From an uncultured Paludibacter sp. (GTDB taxonomy: Bacteria; Bacteroidota; Bacteroidia; Bacteroidales; Paludibacteraceae): 64,000 nt of DNA. Shown here piece after piece: positions 54,295-62,610 of the stretch. Under the pieces are notes generated by a model. That model worked only from the letters and a program-made list of their open reading frames with translations, did not search any database and was not told where the DNA came from. Within the stretch, counting starts at the first letter, position 1. Each line of letters starts with the position of its first letter. Both the position numbers and the translations under genes were made by a program. The stretch is from the NCBI GenBank assembly GCA_937927845.1, contig CALFXE010000090.1, positions 33,932 to 97,931 of the forward strand, in the 5' to 3' direction.

Positions 54295-54561
54295 ATTCTA
54301 TGTGAATATTCAATTTTTAAATAATCGATTTACAAAAGTAATAAAAATTTACTAAATACTTATTACCGACACATCACTCCAATCAATTTGCTCAATTGTA
54401 GTTTCTAAATCAATCAATTGCAAATCTGATGAGCATATAATTAAGGTTATACTGACATAATAACTACTGACATTGAAGGCATTGAACATATTAATATTGT
54501 GGATTGGCTGTTGTCTTGTCCCGATTTATCGAGATTGGGACATCGGTACATCGGCCATTTA
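54295..54561. other. Gap with small ORF and dispersed repeat
   Basis: A -7-like TACTTTTG on the minus strand (CAAAAGTA, 54333-54340) precedes the dehydrogenase. A 45-codon minus-strand frame (54352-54489, ending LETTIEQIDWSDVSVISI) has no recognised family and may be a relic. At 54503-54556 lies a degraded copy of the CTTGTCCCGATTTATCGAGA repeat with TCGGTACATCGGCC. Confidence 0.45.
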
Positions 54562-55686
54562 TCAACTAAATAAATCGATATACTCTTGAAAGGCATACAG
54601 CTTATCTCTTTGACTGCCAGTAATTTCTTTAATCAGTCCGAGTTTTTCTAAATCATTGATAAGTTTATATGCTGATACATTTGATTTGTTGATTATTTTT
54701 TCTACACCATCAACCTGAATAATAGGGTTTTTAAACAATTCATTAAAAACTAAGCGTGCATCTGCAGCTCTGCCTCCTAATGGTTTAAGTTTTTCATCAA
54801 GAGCTTGTTGTATTTGCAAAATTGCATCGAATGTTTGTGTCCCTTTTTTCGAGGTTTCAATGATGCCTGTTAAAAAAAACTTAAACCACTGATTGATATC
54901 ATTATGTGTACGCACTCGCATTAAATTATCATAATATAGACTTCTATGTTTTTCAAAAAAATCAGATAAATATAAAATTGGACGTTTCAAAATACCCTGT
55001 GAAACCAGATAAAGAGTTATTAGCAGTCGTCCTACGCGTCCATTTCCATCAAGAAAAGGATGAATGGTTTCAAATTGATAATGGATAAGTGCTGTTTTAA
55101 GTAAAATGGGTAAAGGATTTAGTTCATCATTGGCAAAAATCTCCAAATCAGACATCAACTCATCAACATCCATATAAGCTGGGGGAATAAAAATGGCATC
55201 CTGTAAAGTAGCACCACCTATCCAATTCTGACTTTTTCGATATTCACCAGGAAGTTTATGCTCTCCTCTAACTCCGGATAATAATATTTGATGTGCTTTA
55301 CGAAATAGTCTACCGGAAAAAGGTATGTTTTGCAATTCTGAAACAGCTACATTCATTGCTAAAATATAATTTTGGAGTTCTTCCCAATCGTCCCTTCTTT
55401 CTGATTTAATATTATCTTTTGATAAAAAAGCATCTTTTACTTGAGTTTGAGTTCCTTCTATTCTTGAAGACTGTGTAGCTTCTTTTGCAATATGCATAGC
55501 AAGATATAAATCAATATTGATATATTCTGAATACATATCTAGTTTGCCTAAATGTCTATCAGCTTGACTTAGTAAGCTAATAACCTGCATATCGCTTATC
55601 TCCCAATTCTTATTAATTTTAGATGGAAGAAAAGACCGATGAAACCCTTGGTTAATGTATTTACCTGATTGAAATGTTTTATTCAT
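54562..55686 (-). CDS. fic: Fic-family protein (class II, with inhibitory helix)
   Basis: 374 residues from MNKTFQSGKYINQGFHRSFL at 55686; the frame extends 51 bp upstream without a better start. The N-terminal Fic_N-like region has the self-inhibitory motif S73-S-R-I-E77-G. The Fic core follows with HPFLDGNGRVGR (209-220), the AMP-transfer site. The C-terminus is a winged-helix-like domain (INKSNVSAYKLINDLEKLGL). Such proteins AMPylate a target, often a toxin- or regulation-like role; the target is unknown. It lies alone next to repeat-rich DNA. Confidence 0.9.
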   Translation of the reverse strand: MNKTFQSGKYINQGFHRSFLPSKINKNWEISDMQVISLLSQADRHLGKLDMYSEYINIDLYLAMHIAKEATQSSRIEGTQTQVKDAFLSKDNIKSERRDDWEELQNYILAMNVAVSELQNIPFSGRLFRKAHQILLSGVRGEHKLPGEYRKSQNWIGGATLQDAIFIPPAYMDVDELMSDLEIFANDELNPLPILLKTALIHYQFETIHPFLDGNGRVGRLLITLYLVSQGILKRPILYLSDFFEKHRSLYYDNLMRVRTHNDINQWFKFFLTGIIETSKKGTQTFDAILQIQQALDEKLKPLGGRAADARLVFNELFKNPIIQVDGVEKIINKSNVSAYKLINDLEKLGLIKEITGSQRDKLYAFQEYIDLFS

Positions 55687-55807
55687 AATAATTGCTTTTA
55701 ATGCTGTAAAGTTATAGTAAAACTTTAATAACAACAAATCGTATTTAATAAAACAAAGGAAAAACTTAAATAGCGGATTTTTAATTTAAGGTTTTTGAGG
55801 TTGTTAA

Positions 55808-55935
55808 GTTGTTGGATTGTTCCCTTCGACTACGCTCAGGGAGCAGCAAACCTGCAATCCATTATTCACATCGGCACGACTTGTCCCGATTTATCGGGAT
55901 TGGCATATTGGCACATTCACATAATTGGCACAAGC
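55808..55935. repeat. Cluster of dispersed repeats downstream of a pseudogene
   Basis: TCCCTTCGACTACGCTCAGG is a hairpin-like element (55821-55842, ends TCCCT and AGGGA). At 55871-55935 TCGGCACGACTTGTCCCGAT continues as the TCCCGATTTATCGGGA palindrome and GGCATATTGGCACATTCAC units of the common repeat family. The 55738-55807 part holds nothing recognisable. Confidence 0.65.
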
Positions 55936-56073
55936 CTATTGTTTTTTACTAGAATCAATTCATGAGTATTATAAAGGTTTCTAAATTCAGAAGGTACAAA
56001 ATCCTGAATTTCCGGTGAGTACTTTTCGAAATCTACTTTCATTTGTGGACGTGCTCCCACAATAGACATTTCC
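55932..56073 (-). pseudogene. In-frame chimera: sugar-transferase fragment joined to the AraC C-terminus
   Basis: Hand translation of the minus strand gives EQEMSIVGARPQMKVDFEKY then SPEIQ, a piece of a bacterial sugar transferase (normally MSIVGPRPQM). It runs without a break into DFVPSEFRNLYNTHELILVK, the C-terminus of the AraC-type regulator at 59065. Neither part has a start. The AraC-derived part matches 59141-59188 at 47 of 48 bases. It is a recombination scar and suggests that an initiating glycosyltransferase gene of a polysaccharide cluster once stood here. Confidence 0.7.
55954..56001 (+). repeat. 48-bp direct repeat, copy 1 (matches 59141-59188)
   Basis: Identical to 59141-59188 except at one base (G at 55977, T in the other copy). 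Both are in the same orientation and bracket about 3.1 kb containing DUF4411, ImmA/IrrE, DUF4469, holin-like and GH108 genes. The second copy is the 3' coding end of the AraC gene. Confidence 0.85.
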
Positions 56074-56166
56074 TGTTCTTAATTTGTCGGAATTCTTAAC
56101 CATAGTATCAAATATCACCGGATTCACCTAAAACAGATGCGATAAGACAAAGTTCACCGACGACAT

Positions 56167-56466
56167 TTATAAAATTTCACATCTAAACTTAATTTTTAAT
56201 TTTTCAATCAATTGAAAATCATTAATCCAAGCTACTTTCATCTTCTCACAAACGTTAGGAATCTTAATCTTAGTGGAATTTAACGCAGTTACTTTCTCTT
56301 CTTTTGTTACAACAATAGCATTTTCTCTTAAAGCATGAGCTATAACCCAAGGGTCAGCTAATGATCTCGCTTTAGTATTATCAACTAAAAATTTATGGTT
56401 TGGGTCGGCAGAATAAATATCCTGTAAACATTTTACGACTTGTTCATCAATACATGTGTGCTTCAA
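56167..56466 (-). pseudogene. DUF4411 (PIN-like) C-terminal fragment
   Basis: 99 residues from a TTG that is probably not a true start. The C-terminal half of DUF4411 is visible: SLADPWVIAHALRENAIVVT and KIKIPNVCEKMKVAWINDFQ. The first half, with the leading Asp of the PIN-type active site, is missing. The start overlaps the end of the ImmA gene by 20 bp in a different frame. ImmA/IrrE plus DUF4411 is a recurrent toxin-antitoxin-like pair; here it is inactivated by truncation. Confidence 0.7.
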
Positions 56467-57256
56467 GTTTGGAAAACTTATTTACTTGAACATTTAATAA
56501 ATTACTTGCTACTGAAGGCTCAACAACACCCCCACGAAAGGCATCTAAAACTGTTTGGGTAAATAATCTACTATTTCTATTTAATTGTAAAAGAAAATAA
56601 TTTGGTCCACCTGAATTATCTTTTTGTTTAATTTTTCTTTCTTCTTCTTTTTTTAGAAATTTACGATATTCAATATCTGCTTGATACTTTAGATTTTGAT
56701 ATACTTTTAATGAGATAATTTTCATATTTAAAGCCCTCACCAACAAAGCAAAAGAACTGACCCCCATAATTTTTGCATTTTTAAAAACTTCTTTTACATT
56801 ATTAAAAGCCTTTTTATCTAAATTTTCTATAACTTCTTTTGGCATTAAAGCATTAGCTGCAACTTCATTGCAAAACAATTCTATTGGATTTAATTTGTTT
56901 AGATTTTCGATAGAAGGTTCAATTTCATTTGAGATTCCTGTCTCAGATATCCAGAGATGTGCAAGTTCATGTACTAATGTAAAAAGCTGTGATGAGTTCC
57001 AATCGTCTGAATTTATAAATATGAAAGGAGCATAAGCGTCAGCAATAGCAAAACCTTGAAGTTCATCTGAATCCAATTTTAGTTTTGAATGAATAAAACT
57101 TGTTCTTGAAATAAAAATTCCACGTGCTTCTGCTTTATTTATCCATTCTAAAATTGGATTGTTAGACTTATAATTTAACGGATCAATATTTAGCTCATTT
57201 AAAATATCTTGTGCTACTATTTGTGGGTTATCGCTTATCGAAAATCGACCAACTTC
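56447..57256 (-). pseudogene. ImmA/IrrE-family metallopeptidase, 5' truncated
   Basis: The usual TTG call at 57076 gives 209 residues, but the same frame is open and conserved up to 57256 (ISDNPQIVAQDILNELNID, then ILEWINKAEARGIFISRTSF). A TAA lies at 57257-57259 and there is no start codon at the boundary. The zinc motif is HELAH in LFTLVHELAHLWISETGI, and the downstream ligand is in LFCNEVAANALMP. Normal members carry an XRE DNA-binding domain in front, which is absent. The break is exactly where the oppositely oriented DUF4469 fragment begins. It is probably inactive or a free peptidase domain. Confidence 0.75.
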
Positions 57257-57268
57257 TTAAACTTTTCA

Positions 57269-57624
57269 ATGGGAACAGCAACTTTAGATGCCGCAATCTC
57301 TTCAGTTATCAACCTTTATTAAAAAAGTTTATCGATGCTGCAACCGTATCTGTAAATTCGAAGGCTACGCCCAGTGCTATTGGAACTATTACCGGTAGTT
57401 GTTTACAGTGTGATGTTACTGATTTGGAACAAGGTGTATTCTTTATGCCTGTTAATAAACCGGGTACGCAAATTAGAGCTATGATTTATTCCCGTATCTT
57501 CCCTAAAGAGTTAAGTTTTAATATTCCTGCATTAGATGCCGGTGAATATCGTGTGCTTGTAAAAAGCAAACCTAAAACTGATATTCTAAGCAGTTTATTA
57601 AAGGAAACTATAACTGTAGAGTAA
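57269..57624 (+). pseudogene. DUF4469-type C-terminal fragment, frameshifted 5' end
   Basis: The frame ending at 57624 has a C-terminus typical of DUF4469, the Ig-like tail of HU/IHF-like DNA-binding proteins: GVFFMPVNKPGTQI, FNIPALDAGEYRVLVKS, LLKETITVE. The upstream part of that frame is not family-like. A second frame from ATG 57269 reads MGTATLDAAISSVINLY and stops, suggesting a frameshift near 57310. The DNA-binding half is missing, cut at the junction with the ImmA gene. It lies 1 bp before the holin-like gene, the place where an HU-like gene precedes lysis-type genes in other Bacteroidales. Confidence 0.6.
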
Positions 57625-57625
57625 G

Positions 57626-57874
57626 ATGAGTGCTTTATTTAATCCACAAGAAGTCGGCAAGGGAATTGCCGACTTCGGTTTCCTTATCATTGCAGGCTCT
57701 GTTTATATCGTTTATTCAGCAACTTTGTTCTATTTTTTTATAAAATGGTTCGTTCGCATCATTAATAATATTATAAATAAGCAACAAAGTATGTTAGCTG
57801 AAATGCTGCAACTTCAAAAGGAACAAAAAGAGATTCTTCAACAAATTGTTACTAAACTTAAAAATGCAGCATAA
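57626..57874 (+). CDS. Small membrane protein, holin-like
   Basis: 82 residues. One or two hydrophobic segments (FLIIAGSVYIVYSATLFYFF, about 19-38, running into IKWFVRIINNIIN) and a charged amphipathic C-terminus with heptad character (LAEMLQLQKEQKEILQQIVT). No family is recognised with certainty. Its size, its topology and its place 2 bp before a muramidase gene suggest a holin or a membrane partner of the muramidase. Confidence 0.6.
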   Translation: MSALFNPQEVGKGIADFGFLIIAGSVYIVYSATLFYFFIKWFVRIINNIINKQQSMLAEMLQLQKEQKEILQQIVTKLKNAA

Positions 57875-57876
57875 TT

Positions 57877-58893
57877 ATGGCAAAAATAAAATCTTTAGTT
57901 TCTTTTATCACTGACTGGGAGGGTGGTTTTGTTGACGATCCTGATGATAGTGGAGGACCAACCAATCGGGGTGTGACCTTAAAAATCTGGAAGCAGGTCG
58001 GATATGATAAAAATAATGACGGTTTAATCGACGAAAATGATGTATTCCTTATAACCCATGAAGAAATGATAGAAGTTGTTTTAAAACCTAATTATTGGGA
58101 TTGCTGGAAAGCAGACCAAATCAAAAATCAGTCTATTGCAAATTTAGTTGTCGACTGGATGTGGCTCAGTGGGGGTAGAACCATCAATATTGTGCAAGAA
58201 ATTCTTGGTATAAAACAAGATGGTATTGTAGGCAAGGAAACTCTGAATGCATTGAATAATTATCCGGATCAACAATTACTTTTTAATTTAATTAAGATGA
58301 AGCGAATTAATGATATACATGATATTTGCAGTCGAAATTCCCAAAATAATAAATTTAGAAATGGATGGATAAATCGTACGGCTGCTCATAAATTTATATC
58401 TTTACTTTTGTTCTTTGTTGTTTTAACAGGTTTTTATTCTTGTAGCTCAATCAAAAGAGTCGATTTTAACAGAAATAATGAGCAATTGGAAAATATACAG
58501 GAATTAATAAAAGTCCAGGAACAACAAAGTAATGCTTTATCCGATATTGAAATTATTTCTGTTGAAAGTGATAGTATAACTGAGACTTATGTGCTAAACT
58601 ACAGTCGGCCTCAAACATCGAACTCCGGCAAACCGGCTGCTTCAGTTAATGAGCAAGCAACAGCTATTATTCAGCGTAACAAAAAAACTGAAACAAGAGT
58701 ACGGAGTATGAAGCAAGAATTATACAGCACACAACTGCACGACACTATACATACTAAAGTGGTCGTTGAGAAAGTTGTATATAAAGAATCACCCAAAGCT
58801 GCCTCCGGGAATAAACTGTTGATTAGAGTTGTAGGTTTTCTCTTTTTAGTTTTTGGCTTATGGCTGTATTATGTTTTTAGAATAAAAAAGTAA
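57877..58893 (+). CDS. GH108 muramidase fused to a lipoprotein-like / membrane-anchored tail
   Basis: 338 residues. Residues 1-165 are a GH108 N-acetylmuramidase: DWEGGFVDDPDDSGGPTNRG with catalytic E15, and a peptidoglycan-binding part (LGIKQDGIVGKETLNALNNY). GH108 endolysins normally end there. Here the frame continues into a hydrophobic helix with a lipobox-like end (ISLLLFFVVLTGFYSC, C189), a Gln/Glu-rich coiled-coil-like region (about 198-225), a basic stretch and a final transmembrane helix (LLIRVVGFLFLVFGLWLYYV). The tail looks like a former separate lipoprotein gene, spanin-like in layout. It might be prophage lysis or a domesticated wall-remodelling function. Confidence 0.8.
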   Translation: MAKIKSLVSFITDWEGGFVDDPDDSGGPTNRGVTLKIWKQVGYDKNNDGLIDENDVFLITHEEMIEVVLKPNYWDCWKADQIKNQSIANLVVDWMWLSGGRTINIVQEILGIKQDGIVGKETLNALNNYPDQQLLFNLIKMKRINDIHDICSRNSQNNKFRNGWINRTAAHKFISLLLFFVVLTGFYSCSSIKRVDFNRNNEQLENIQELIKVQEQQSNALSDIEIISVESDSITETYVLNYSRPQTSNSGKPAASVNEQATAIIQRNKKTETRVRSMKQELYSTQLHDTIHTKVVVEKVVYKESPKAASGNKLLIRVVGFLFLVFGLWLYYVFRIKK

Positions 58894-58908
58894 TTTTATT
58901 TGCATAAT

Positions 58909-58946
58909 TACTCAAGGCTTATATGTGTTAGAATAAGCCTTGAGTA
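58909..58946 (+). terminator. Long hairpin after the muramidase gene
   Basis: TACTCAAGGCTTAT (58909-58922) pairs perfectly with ATAAGCCTTGAGTA (58933-58946) around a 10-base loop. No T-run follows, so it may stop transcription weakly or protect the mRNA 3' end. Its right arm is also the beginning of the first 44-bp tandem unit. Confidence 0.6.
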
Positions 58947-59066
58947 TCGACGCAGCAAGTAAGGTGTTGTGTCAAAACAAGCCTTGATCAGCGGCACGGC
59001 AAGTAAGCTGTTGAGGCAAAGTAAGCCTTGAGTATTGATACATCAAATAAGCTGTTGAACCTCGTC
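58935..59066. repeat. Three tandem 44-bp repeats starting AAGCCTTGA
   Basis: Units begin at 58935, 58979 and 59023, exactly 44 bp apart. Each starts AAGCCTTGA and shares GxxxxAxxCAA(G/A)TAAG(C/G)TGTTG in the middle, with variable ends. They abut directly, with no spacers, and the last unit touches the stop of the AraC gene. A hairpin CTCGTT-TTT-AACGAG follows at about 59090-59104, inside the AraC 3' end. Confidence 0.8.
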
Positions 59067-59610
59067 ATAGTATGCCTTGCATACTCCCTCTCGTTTTTAA
59101 CGAGGGGGAATATGTGAGGAATTTATTTTTTTGCACAAATATCAATTCATGAGTATTATAAAGTTTTCTAAATTCAGAAGGTACAAAACCTGTAAATTGT
59201 CTGAATTCCCTGTTAAAAGTTCTTCTGGTGCCAAAACCACAACTAAACGCAATTGACTCCAGCAACTCATCAGTTTCAATCATCATTTTAATGGCGTGTG
59301 AGAAGCGTACTTTATATAGAATTTCTCTAAAAGTACACAATGTCTTCTTTTTCATTTTTTGGGAGATACGTTGGGGAGATAAACCCACATGGGCTGCTAA
59401 GTTTTTAAGTTCTATGTTGTCCTGATAATTTTGAAAAATATAATCTAATGCTTTTTGCACGAATTTATCTTTTATCAACTTTAAATTTTCAAGATAAGTT
59501 AAGTTTGCATACAGTTTTCTAAATTCCAGCTCAAAATAAGTTTTGACTGACATTTCATCTTTCTCAAAAGGTATAGGCATTCTCTCAAAAATCTCTTCCA
59601 TGGTAAACAA
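59065..59610 (-). CDS. AraC-family transcriptional regulator
   Basis: 181 residues. The C-terminal AraC DNA-binding domain is clear: FQNYQDNIELKNLAAHVGLS (first HTH), RFSHAIKMMIETDELLESIA, and FGTRRTFNREFRQFTGFVPS (second HTH). The N-terminal 75 residues are short, too small for a typical ligand domain. The C-terminal tail (KFLTYSPSLKTRGSMQGIL) is unusual and enters a hairpin and tandem-repeat zone. A copy of its 3' end lies at 55954. A complete promoter and a possible operator motif lie upstream. Confidence 0.87.
   Translation of the reverse strand: MFTMEEIFERMPIPFEKDEMSVKTYFELEFRKLYANLTYLENLKLIKDKFVQKALDYIFQNYQDNIELKNLAAHVGLSPQRISQKMKKKTLCTFREILYKVRFSHAIKMMIETDELLESIAFSCGFGTRRTFNREFRQFTGFVPSEFRKLYNTHELIFVQKNKFLTYSPSLKTRGSMQGIL
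59141..59188 (+). repeat. 48-bp direct repeat, copy 2 (within the AraC 3' coding end)
   Basis: The parental copy of the sequence at 55954-56001, encoding the C-terminal residues FVPSEFRKLYNTHELI of the AraC regulator on the minus strand. It matches at 47 of 48 positions in the same orientation. Confidence 0.85.
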
Positions 59611-59647
59611 CTATTTAAATTAGACATAATTAATTCTTAAAATCTCG

Positions 59648-59678
59648 CAAATTTAATTTTTGTTATTTAAAGTTCCAA
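59648..59678 (-). promoter_or_regulatory. Promoter of the AraC-family gene
   Basis: Minus-strand TTG (CAA 59676-59678) and TAAATTTG (CAAATTTA 59648-59655) with a 20-bp spacer. The AraC start at 59610 is 37 bp downstream. The motif at 59693-59728 lies immediately upstream, in activator position. Confidence 0.6.
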
Positions 59679-59692
59679 GAGTAGTACGCAAA

Positions 59693-59728
59693 TTTTTACC
59701 TTTTGCGTGGTTTTTTACGTTTTACGGA
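59693..59728 (-). promoter_or_regulatory. Possible operator: TCCGTAAAA ... CACGCAAAAGGTAAAAA
   Basis: On the minus strand TCCGTAAAA (59728-59720) is followed by CACGCAAAAGGTAAAAA (59709-59693). Both blocks recur in the same order at 6855-6901, where their spacing is 11 bp (one helical turn) longer. The 17-mer is identical. It ends 14 bp upstream of the -33 box of the AraC gene, so it may be that regulator's own binding site. Confidence 0.4.
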
Positions 59729-60025
59729 GGATAATTGGTGATTAGGTGATTAGTGGTTGGTGATTGGTCAATCATGCCAAATATGTTTAGTCTTGCGCTT
59801 CGTTGGGATGCAATACATATATTCTCCCCCGGCAATTGCCAACCTTAGGGAACGTAGCCTTCTGTGAGAAAATGTTTTATCCATGCATTCTAAAAATATT
59901 ACTATGAATTTTACTCGGAAGCACCAAATGTCAGAAATAAATTTTATCTGGGGATATGACGATGATATACAACACATAGAATATCAGAACATTAAATTAA
60001 ATATGATTTGCGAATCGTGAAATGA

Positions 60026-60610
60026 ATCATATCTCCTAACCTGATTTCAGACTTAAACCATAATAGTGTAAATACATTGGATAGTTCTGGAAATGCTTCC
60101 ATCATAAACGATCAACTTAGGATTGTAGTAAAAGGAGAAAAGAACAGGCGACTATCAGCCGAATTTTCAAAACCAAGTCGACTATTTAAAGAATCCGGCA
60201 TTAAATTACTATTCGGTTTTTTGACAAATCCTGAGATGATAAATTATACCTATCGAGAAATGCAAAATGTTATTGATTTATCATTGGGAGCTATAAAAAA
60301 CAGTATTGAGGAGATGCAAGAAAATGGATATTTGTTGATAAACGAAGAAAAAAGAATTTTGAAGAAAAGAACAGAGTTGCTAGAACGTTGGACTATTTCA
60401 TATAACGAAACGCTAAAACCAAAGCTGTTTTTAAAAAGAATGTCTTTTAAGGAAAACACTCATTGGAAAGATATTAAACTACTGGAAAATACGAATTGGA
60501 GTGGCGAACCCGCTTCGAGCTTACTCAATGGATTTTTAATTCCGGAAGATTTCACTATTTATACAAAAGAAAAGATAAGCCAATTGGTGAAATTAGGATT
60601 ACGTGGATAA
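60026..60610 (+). pseudogene. AbiEi-type (type IV TA) antitoxin fragment, truncated by IS21
   Basis: The frame is open from 60026, after TGA 60023-60025, and a TTG at 60077 is the only start-like codon. Family features: LDSSGNASIINDQLRIVVKG, ESGIKLLFGFLTNPEMINYT (winged helix), LGAIKNSIEEMQENGYL, and ELLERWTISYNETLKPKLFL then WSGEPASSLLNGFLIPEDFTIYT. Both ends are missing: the protein stops at LVKLGLRG because the IS21 left end (GGATAATCC from 60605) supplies the last codons. No AbiEii toxin gene is seen. I take it as a dead remnant. Confidence 0.72.
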
Positions 60611-60638
60611 TCCGGATCATACTGACCACCTCAATCCG
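60605..60638 (+). repeat. IS21 left inverted repeat
   Basis: Pairs with 62611-62643. The blocks GGATA, TCCGG, ATACTGACCACCT and TCCGG are shared, with small indels. It truncates the AbiEi reading frame. Confidence 0.8.
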
Positions 60639-60962
60639 GCACAAATGTTCTAAAATTTTGGTTTAAGATTAAGATTTTTTACTGACAATACGGCGGATAC
60701 TGACCACTTTTCACAAGCATAGGAAATAAATTATTTTAGGATTGATCTTACAGGTGAGCAAATTCAGAAGACTGTATTTTGTTTTCAGACTGTTTTAGGG
60801 ATTTCGGAGCATGTTGACCAGTTTTGTTCAAAAAGCATCAGTGATTTCATATCGTTTCAATCCTGATATTCCGGGAATACGGAGCATGTTGACCAGTTTA
60901 TTTTCTTTATTGTCTTAGGTTTTGCTTTATTTCGCAGCCATTATTCATCAACACAATCGGTT

Positions 60963-62256
60963 ATGGCAGGAAAAACAAGACCCATGAGTCAGATAAAACA
61001 ATTATTACAATTACACAAGCAGGGCATGAGAATCAATACCATTGCCCGTACGCTTTGTATGAGCCGCAATACAGTGAAATCCTATCTTCACAAGTTGTCA
61101 CTCTCAGGCATTGATATAGATGTCCTTCTCTCGTTGGACGATCCTGTTTTAGAAGGCAGGATTCTATGGCAGGAGTACCGCAGCGAACAGCCAGGTGGTT
61201 ACAGTTATACACAGTTTTGCCATGGCTGTGACAAGTCAGAATATAGAAGATTTTCTTCATGCCCTGGCTTGTGCTCTGGTTCATTTCGGAGAAGTTCCAC
61301 AGGTGTTGGTACCAGATAATCTTAAAGCAGCCATTGTCAAAGCCAACCGTTACGAGCCGGATATAAATCGTGCTCTGGAAGACTTTGCCAATCACTACAA
61401 CTTCACAGTAATACCTGCCCGCATACGCAAACCCCGTGATAAAGCACTGGTAGAGAATCAGGTAAAACTTATTTATGCAAGAGTTTATGCCAGATTGCGC
61501 AATGAGCAGTTTTTTGACTTACAATCGCTCAATACAGCCATTGCTCAAAAGAACAGGGAACATACACAAACCAGGATGCAGCAAAAACCTTATTCGCGGG
61601 AAGAAAAGTTTTTAGCAGAAGAAAAAATGCTTCTCAAACCATTACCCGAATCTGCGTTTGAATTGAAGTATTACAGAGAACTTAAAGTGGCACAGAACAA
61701 CCATGTGTATCTGGCTCAGGATAAACATTATTATAGCGTTCCGTATGCTTACACAGGCATGAAGGCAAAGCTGATATTTACCCGGAGTGTTGTTCGTATC
61801 TATGTAAAAAACGAGCTGGTTGCCACGCACGTGCGAAACTTCAAGAGGGGCAGTTACTCTACCGTAAAAGAACATTTATGTTCACACCATCAGCATTATT
61901 TAGAGCGCAGTCCCACATATTATATCAAACAGGCTGCCCGAAGTTCGTCCGTATTTGCCACCTTAGTTGAGCTTATGTTCACAAGCGGACGGTATCCCGA
62001 ACTTCTTTACCGCAGCTGTGACGGGCTGTTGAGTCTGCAACGTAAAACAGATGCTACGACCTTTGAAAAGGCATGTCAGATAGCCATTGACTATTAGAAC
62101 TATTCATACAGGTTTATCAATCAATTAATCATTAATAAAATGACTGAACAGCAAAACGAACAGGAGCAAAGCCAAAAACCATTACCCAAACATCCAAATA
62201 TAAGAGGGAAAGCATATTTTTCTAAAAACCAATATCAACAAACAATTAAATTTTAA
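60963..62256 (+). pseudogene. istA: IS21 transposase IstA, inactivated
   Basis: The first frame (60963-61319) has the N-terminal HTH (GMRINTIARTLCMSRNTVKS). It then jumps from VLEGRI to LWQEYRSEQPGGYSYTQF, lacking about 35 residues normally between them. A second deletion, about 80-90 codons, removes the first catalytic Asp region (YIDFAG) and shifts frame. The rest runs in another frame from about 61208 (FAMAVTSQNIEDFLHALACA, VPDNLKAAIVKANRYEPDIN) to an in-frame TAG at 62095-62097. Beyond this the original frame continues (NYSYRFINQ, QKPLPKHPNIRGKAYF) to TAA 62254-62256. At least three lesions. Confidence 0.85.
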
Positions 62257-62284
62257 ACAAACAAACAAACAAACAAACAAAACA

Positions 62285-62556
62285 ATGACACAGATTGAAT
62301 CTCAAATGAATCAGTTGCGCTTGCACTTGATGATTTTGGATTTACACACTTTGACAAACAGCAACAATTGGATTTAATGGAGATTGTGGAAGACAGACAC
62401 TCACGGGCGGCAACCATTATTTCCAGTCAGTTACCTGTTGAAAACTGGTTTGATGTGATTGAAAATGAAACAATTGCAGACGCAATACTCGATAGAATTG
62501 TGCATACTGCATATAGAATTGAATTGAAAGGTGAAAGTTTAAGAAAAAAACGGTAA
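62285..62556 (+). pseudogene. istB: IS21 helper ATPase IstB, internally deleted
   Basis: The start MTQIESQMNQLRLH (ATG 62285) joins, out of frame, to the C-terminal third LALDDFGFTHFDKQQQLDLM then EIVEDRHSRAATIISSQLPV and ending GESLRKKR. The Walker A and most of the AAA+ domain, about 150 residues, are gone. The join is at about 62318. An (AAAC)n tract (62255-62284) precedes the start. Confidence 0.85.
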
Positions 62557-62610
62557 TTTTGTCAGACGATTGTGTTGAGAGATACACAACCTAAGAGATG
62601 GTCAATATCA

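Larger units (their letters stand above)
59611..60025. other. AraC upstream region and non-coding stretch
   Basis: Beyond the AraC promoter and motif there is a CACTAATCACC-type repeat in reverse sense (GGTGATTAGGTGATTAGTGG, 59737-59756) and about 250 bp with no recognised gene. A 30-codon plus-strand frame (59929-60020) has a normal ATG but no known family. ATATGATT and AATCATAT (60001-60008, 60025-60032) form an inverted pair in front of the AbiEi fragment. Confidence 0.45.

Noticed and set aside
58935..59066. Possible CRISPR array
   Set aside because: Three 44-bp units abut directly with no spacers, and no cas genes are present in the window. A plain tandem repeat.
59929..60020. 30-codon plus-strand ORF starting MSEINFIWGYDDD
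   Set aside because: It has an ATG and balanced composition, but no family, no clear ribosome-binding site, and lies in a decayed region. Mentioned only in the gap description.
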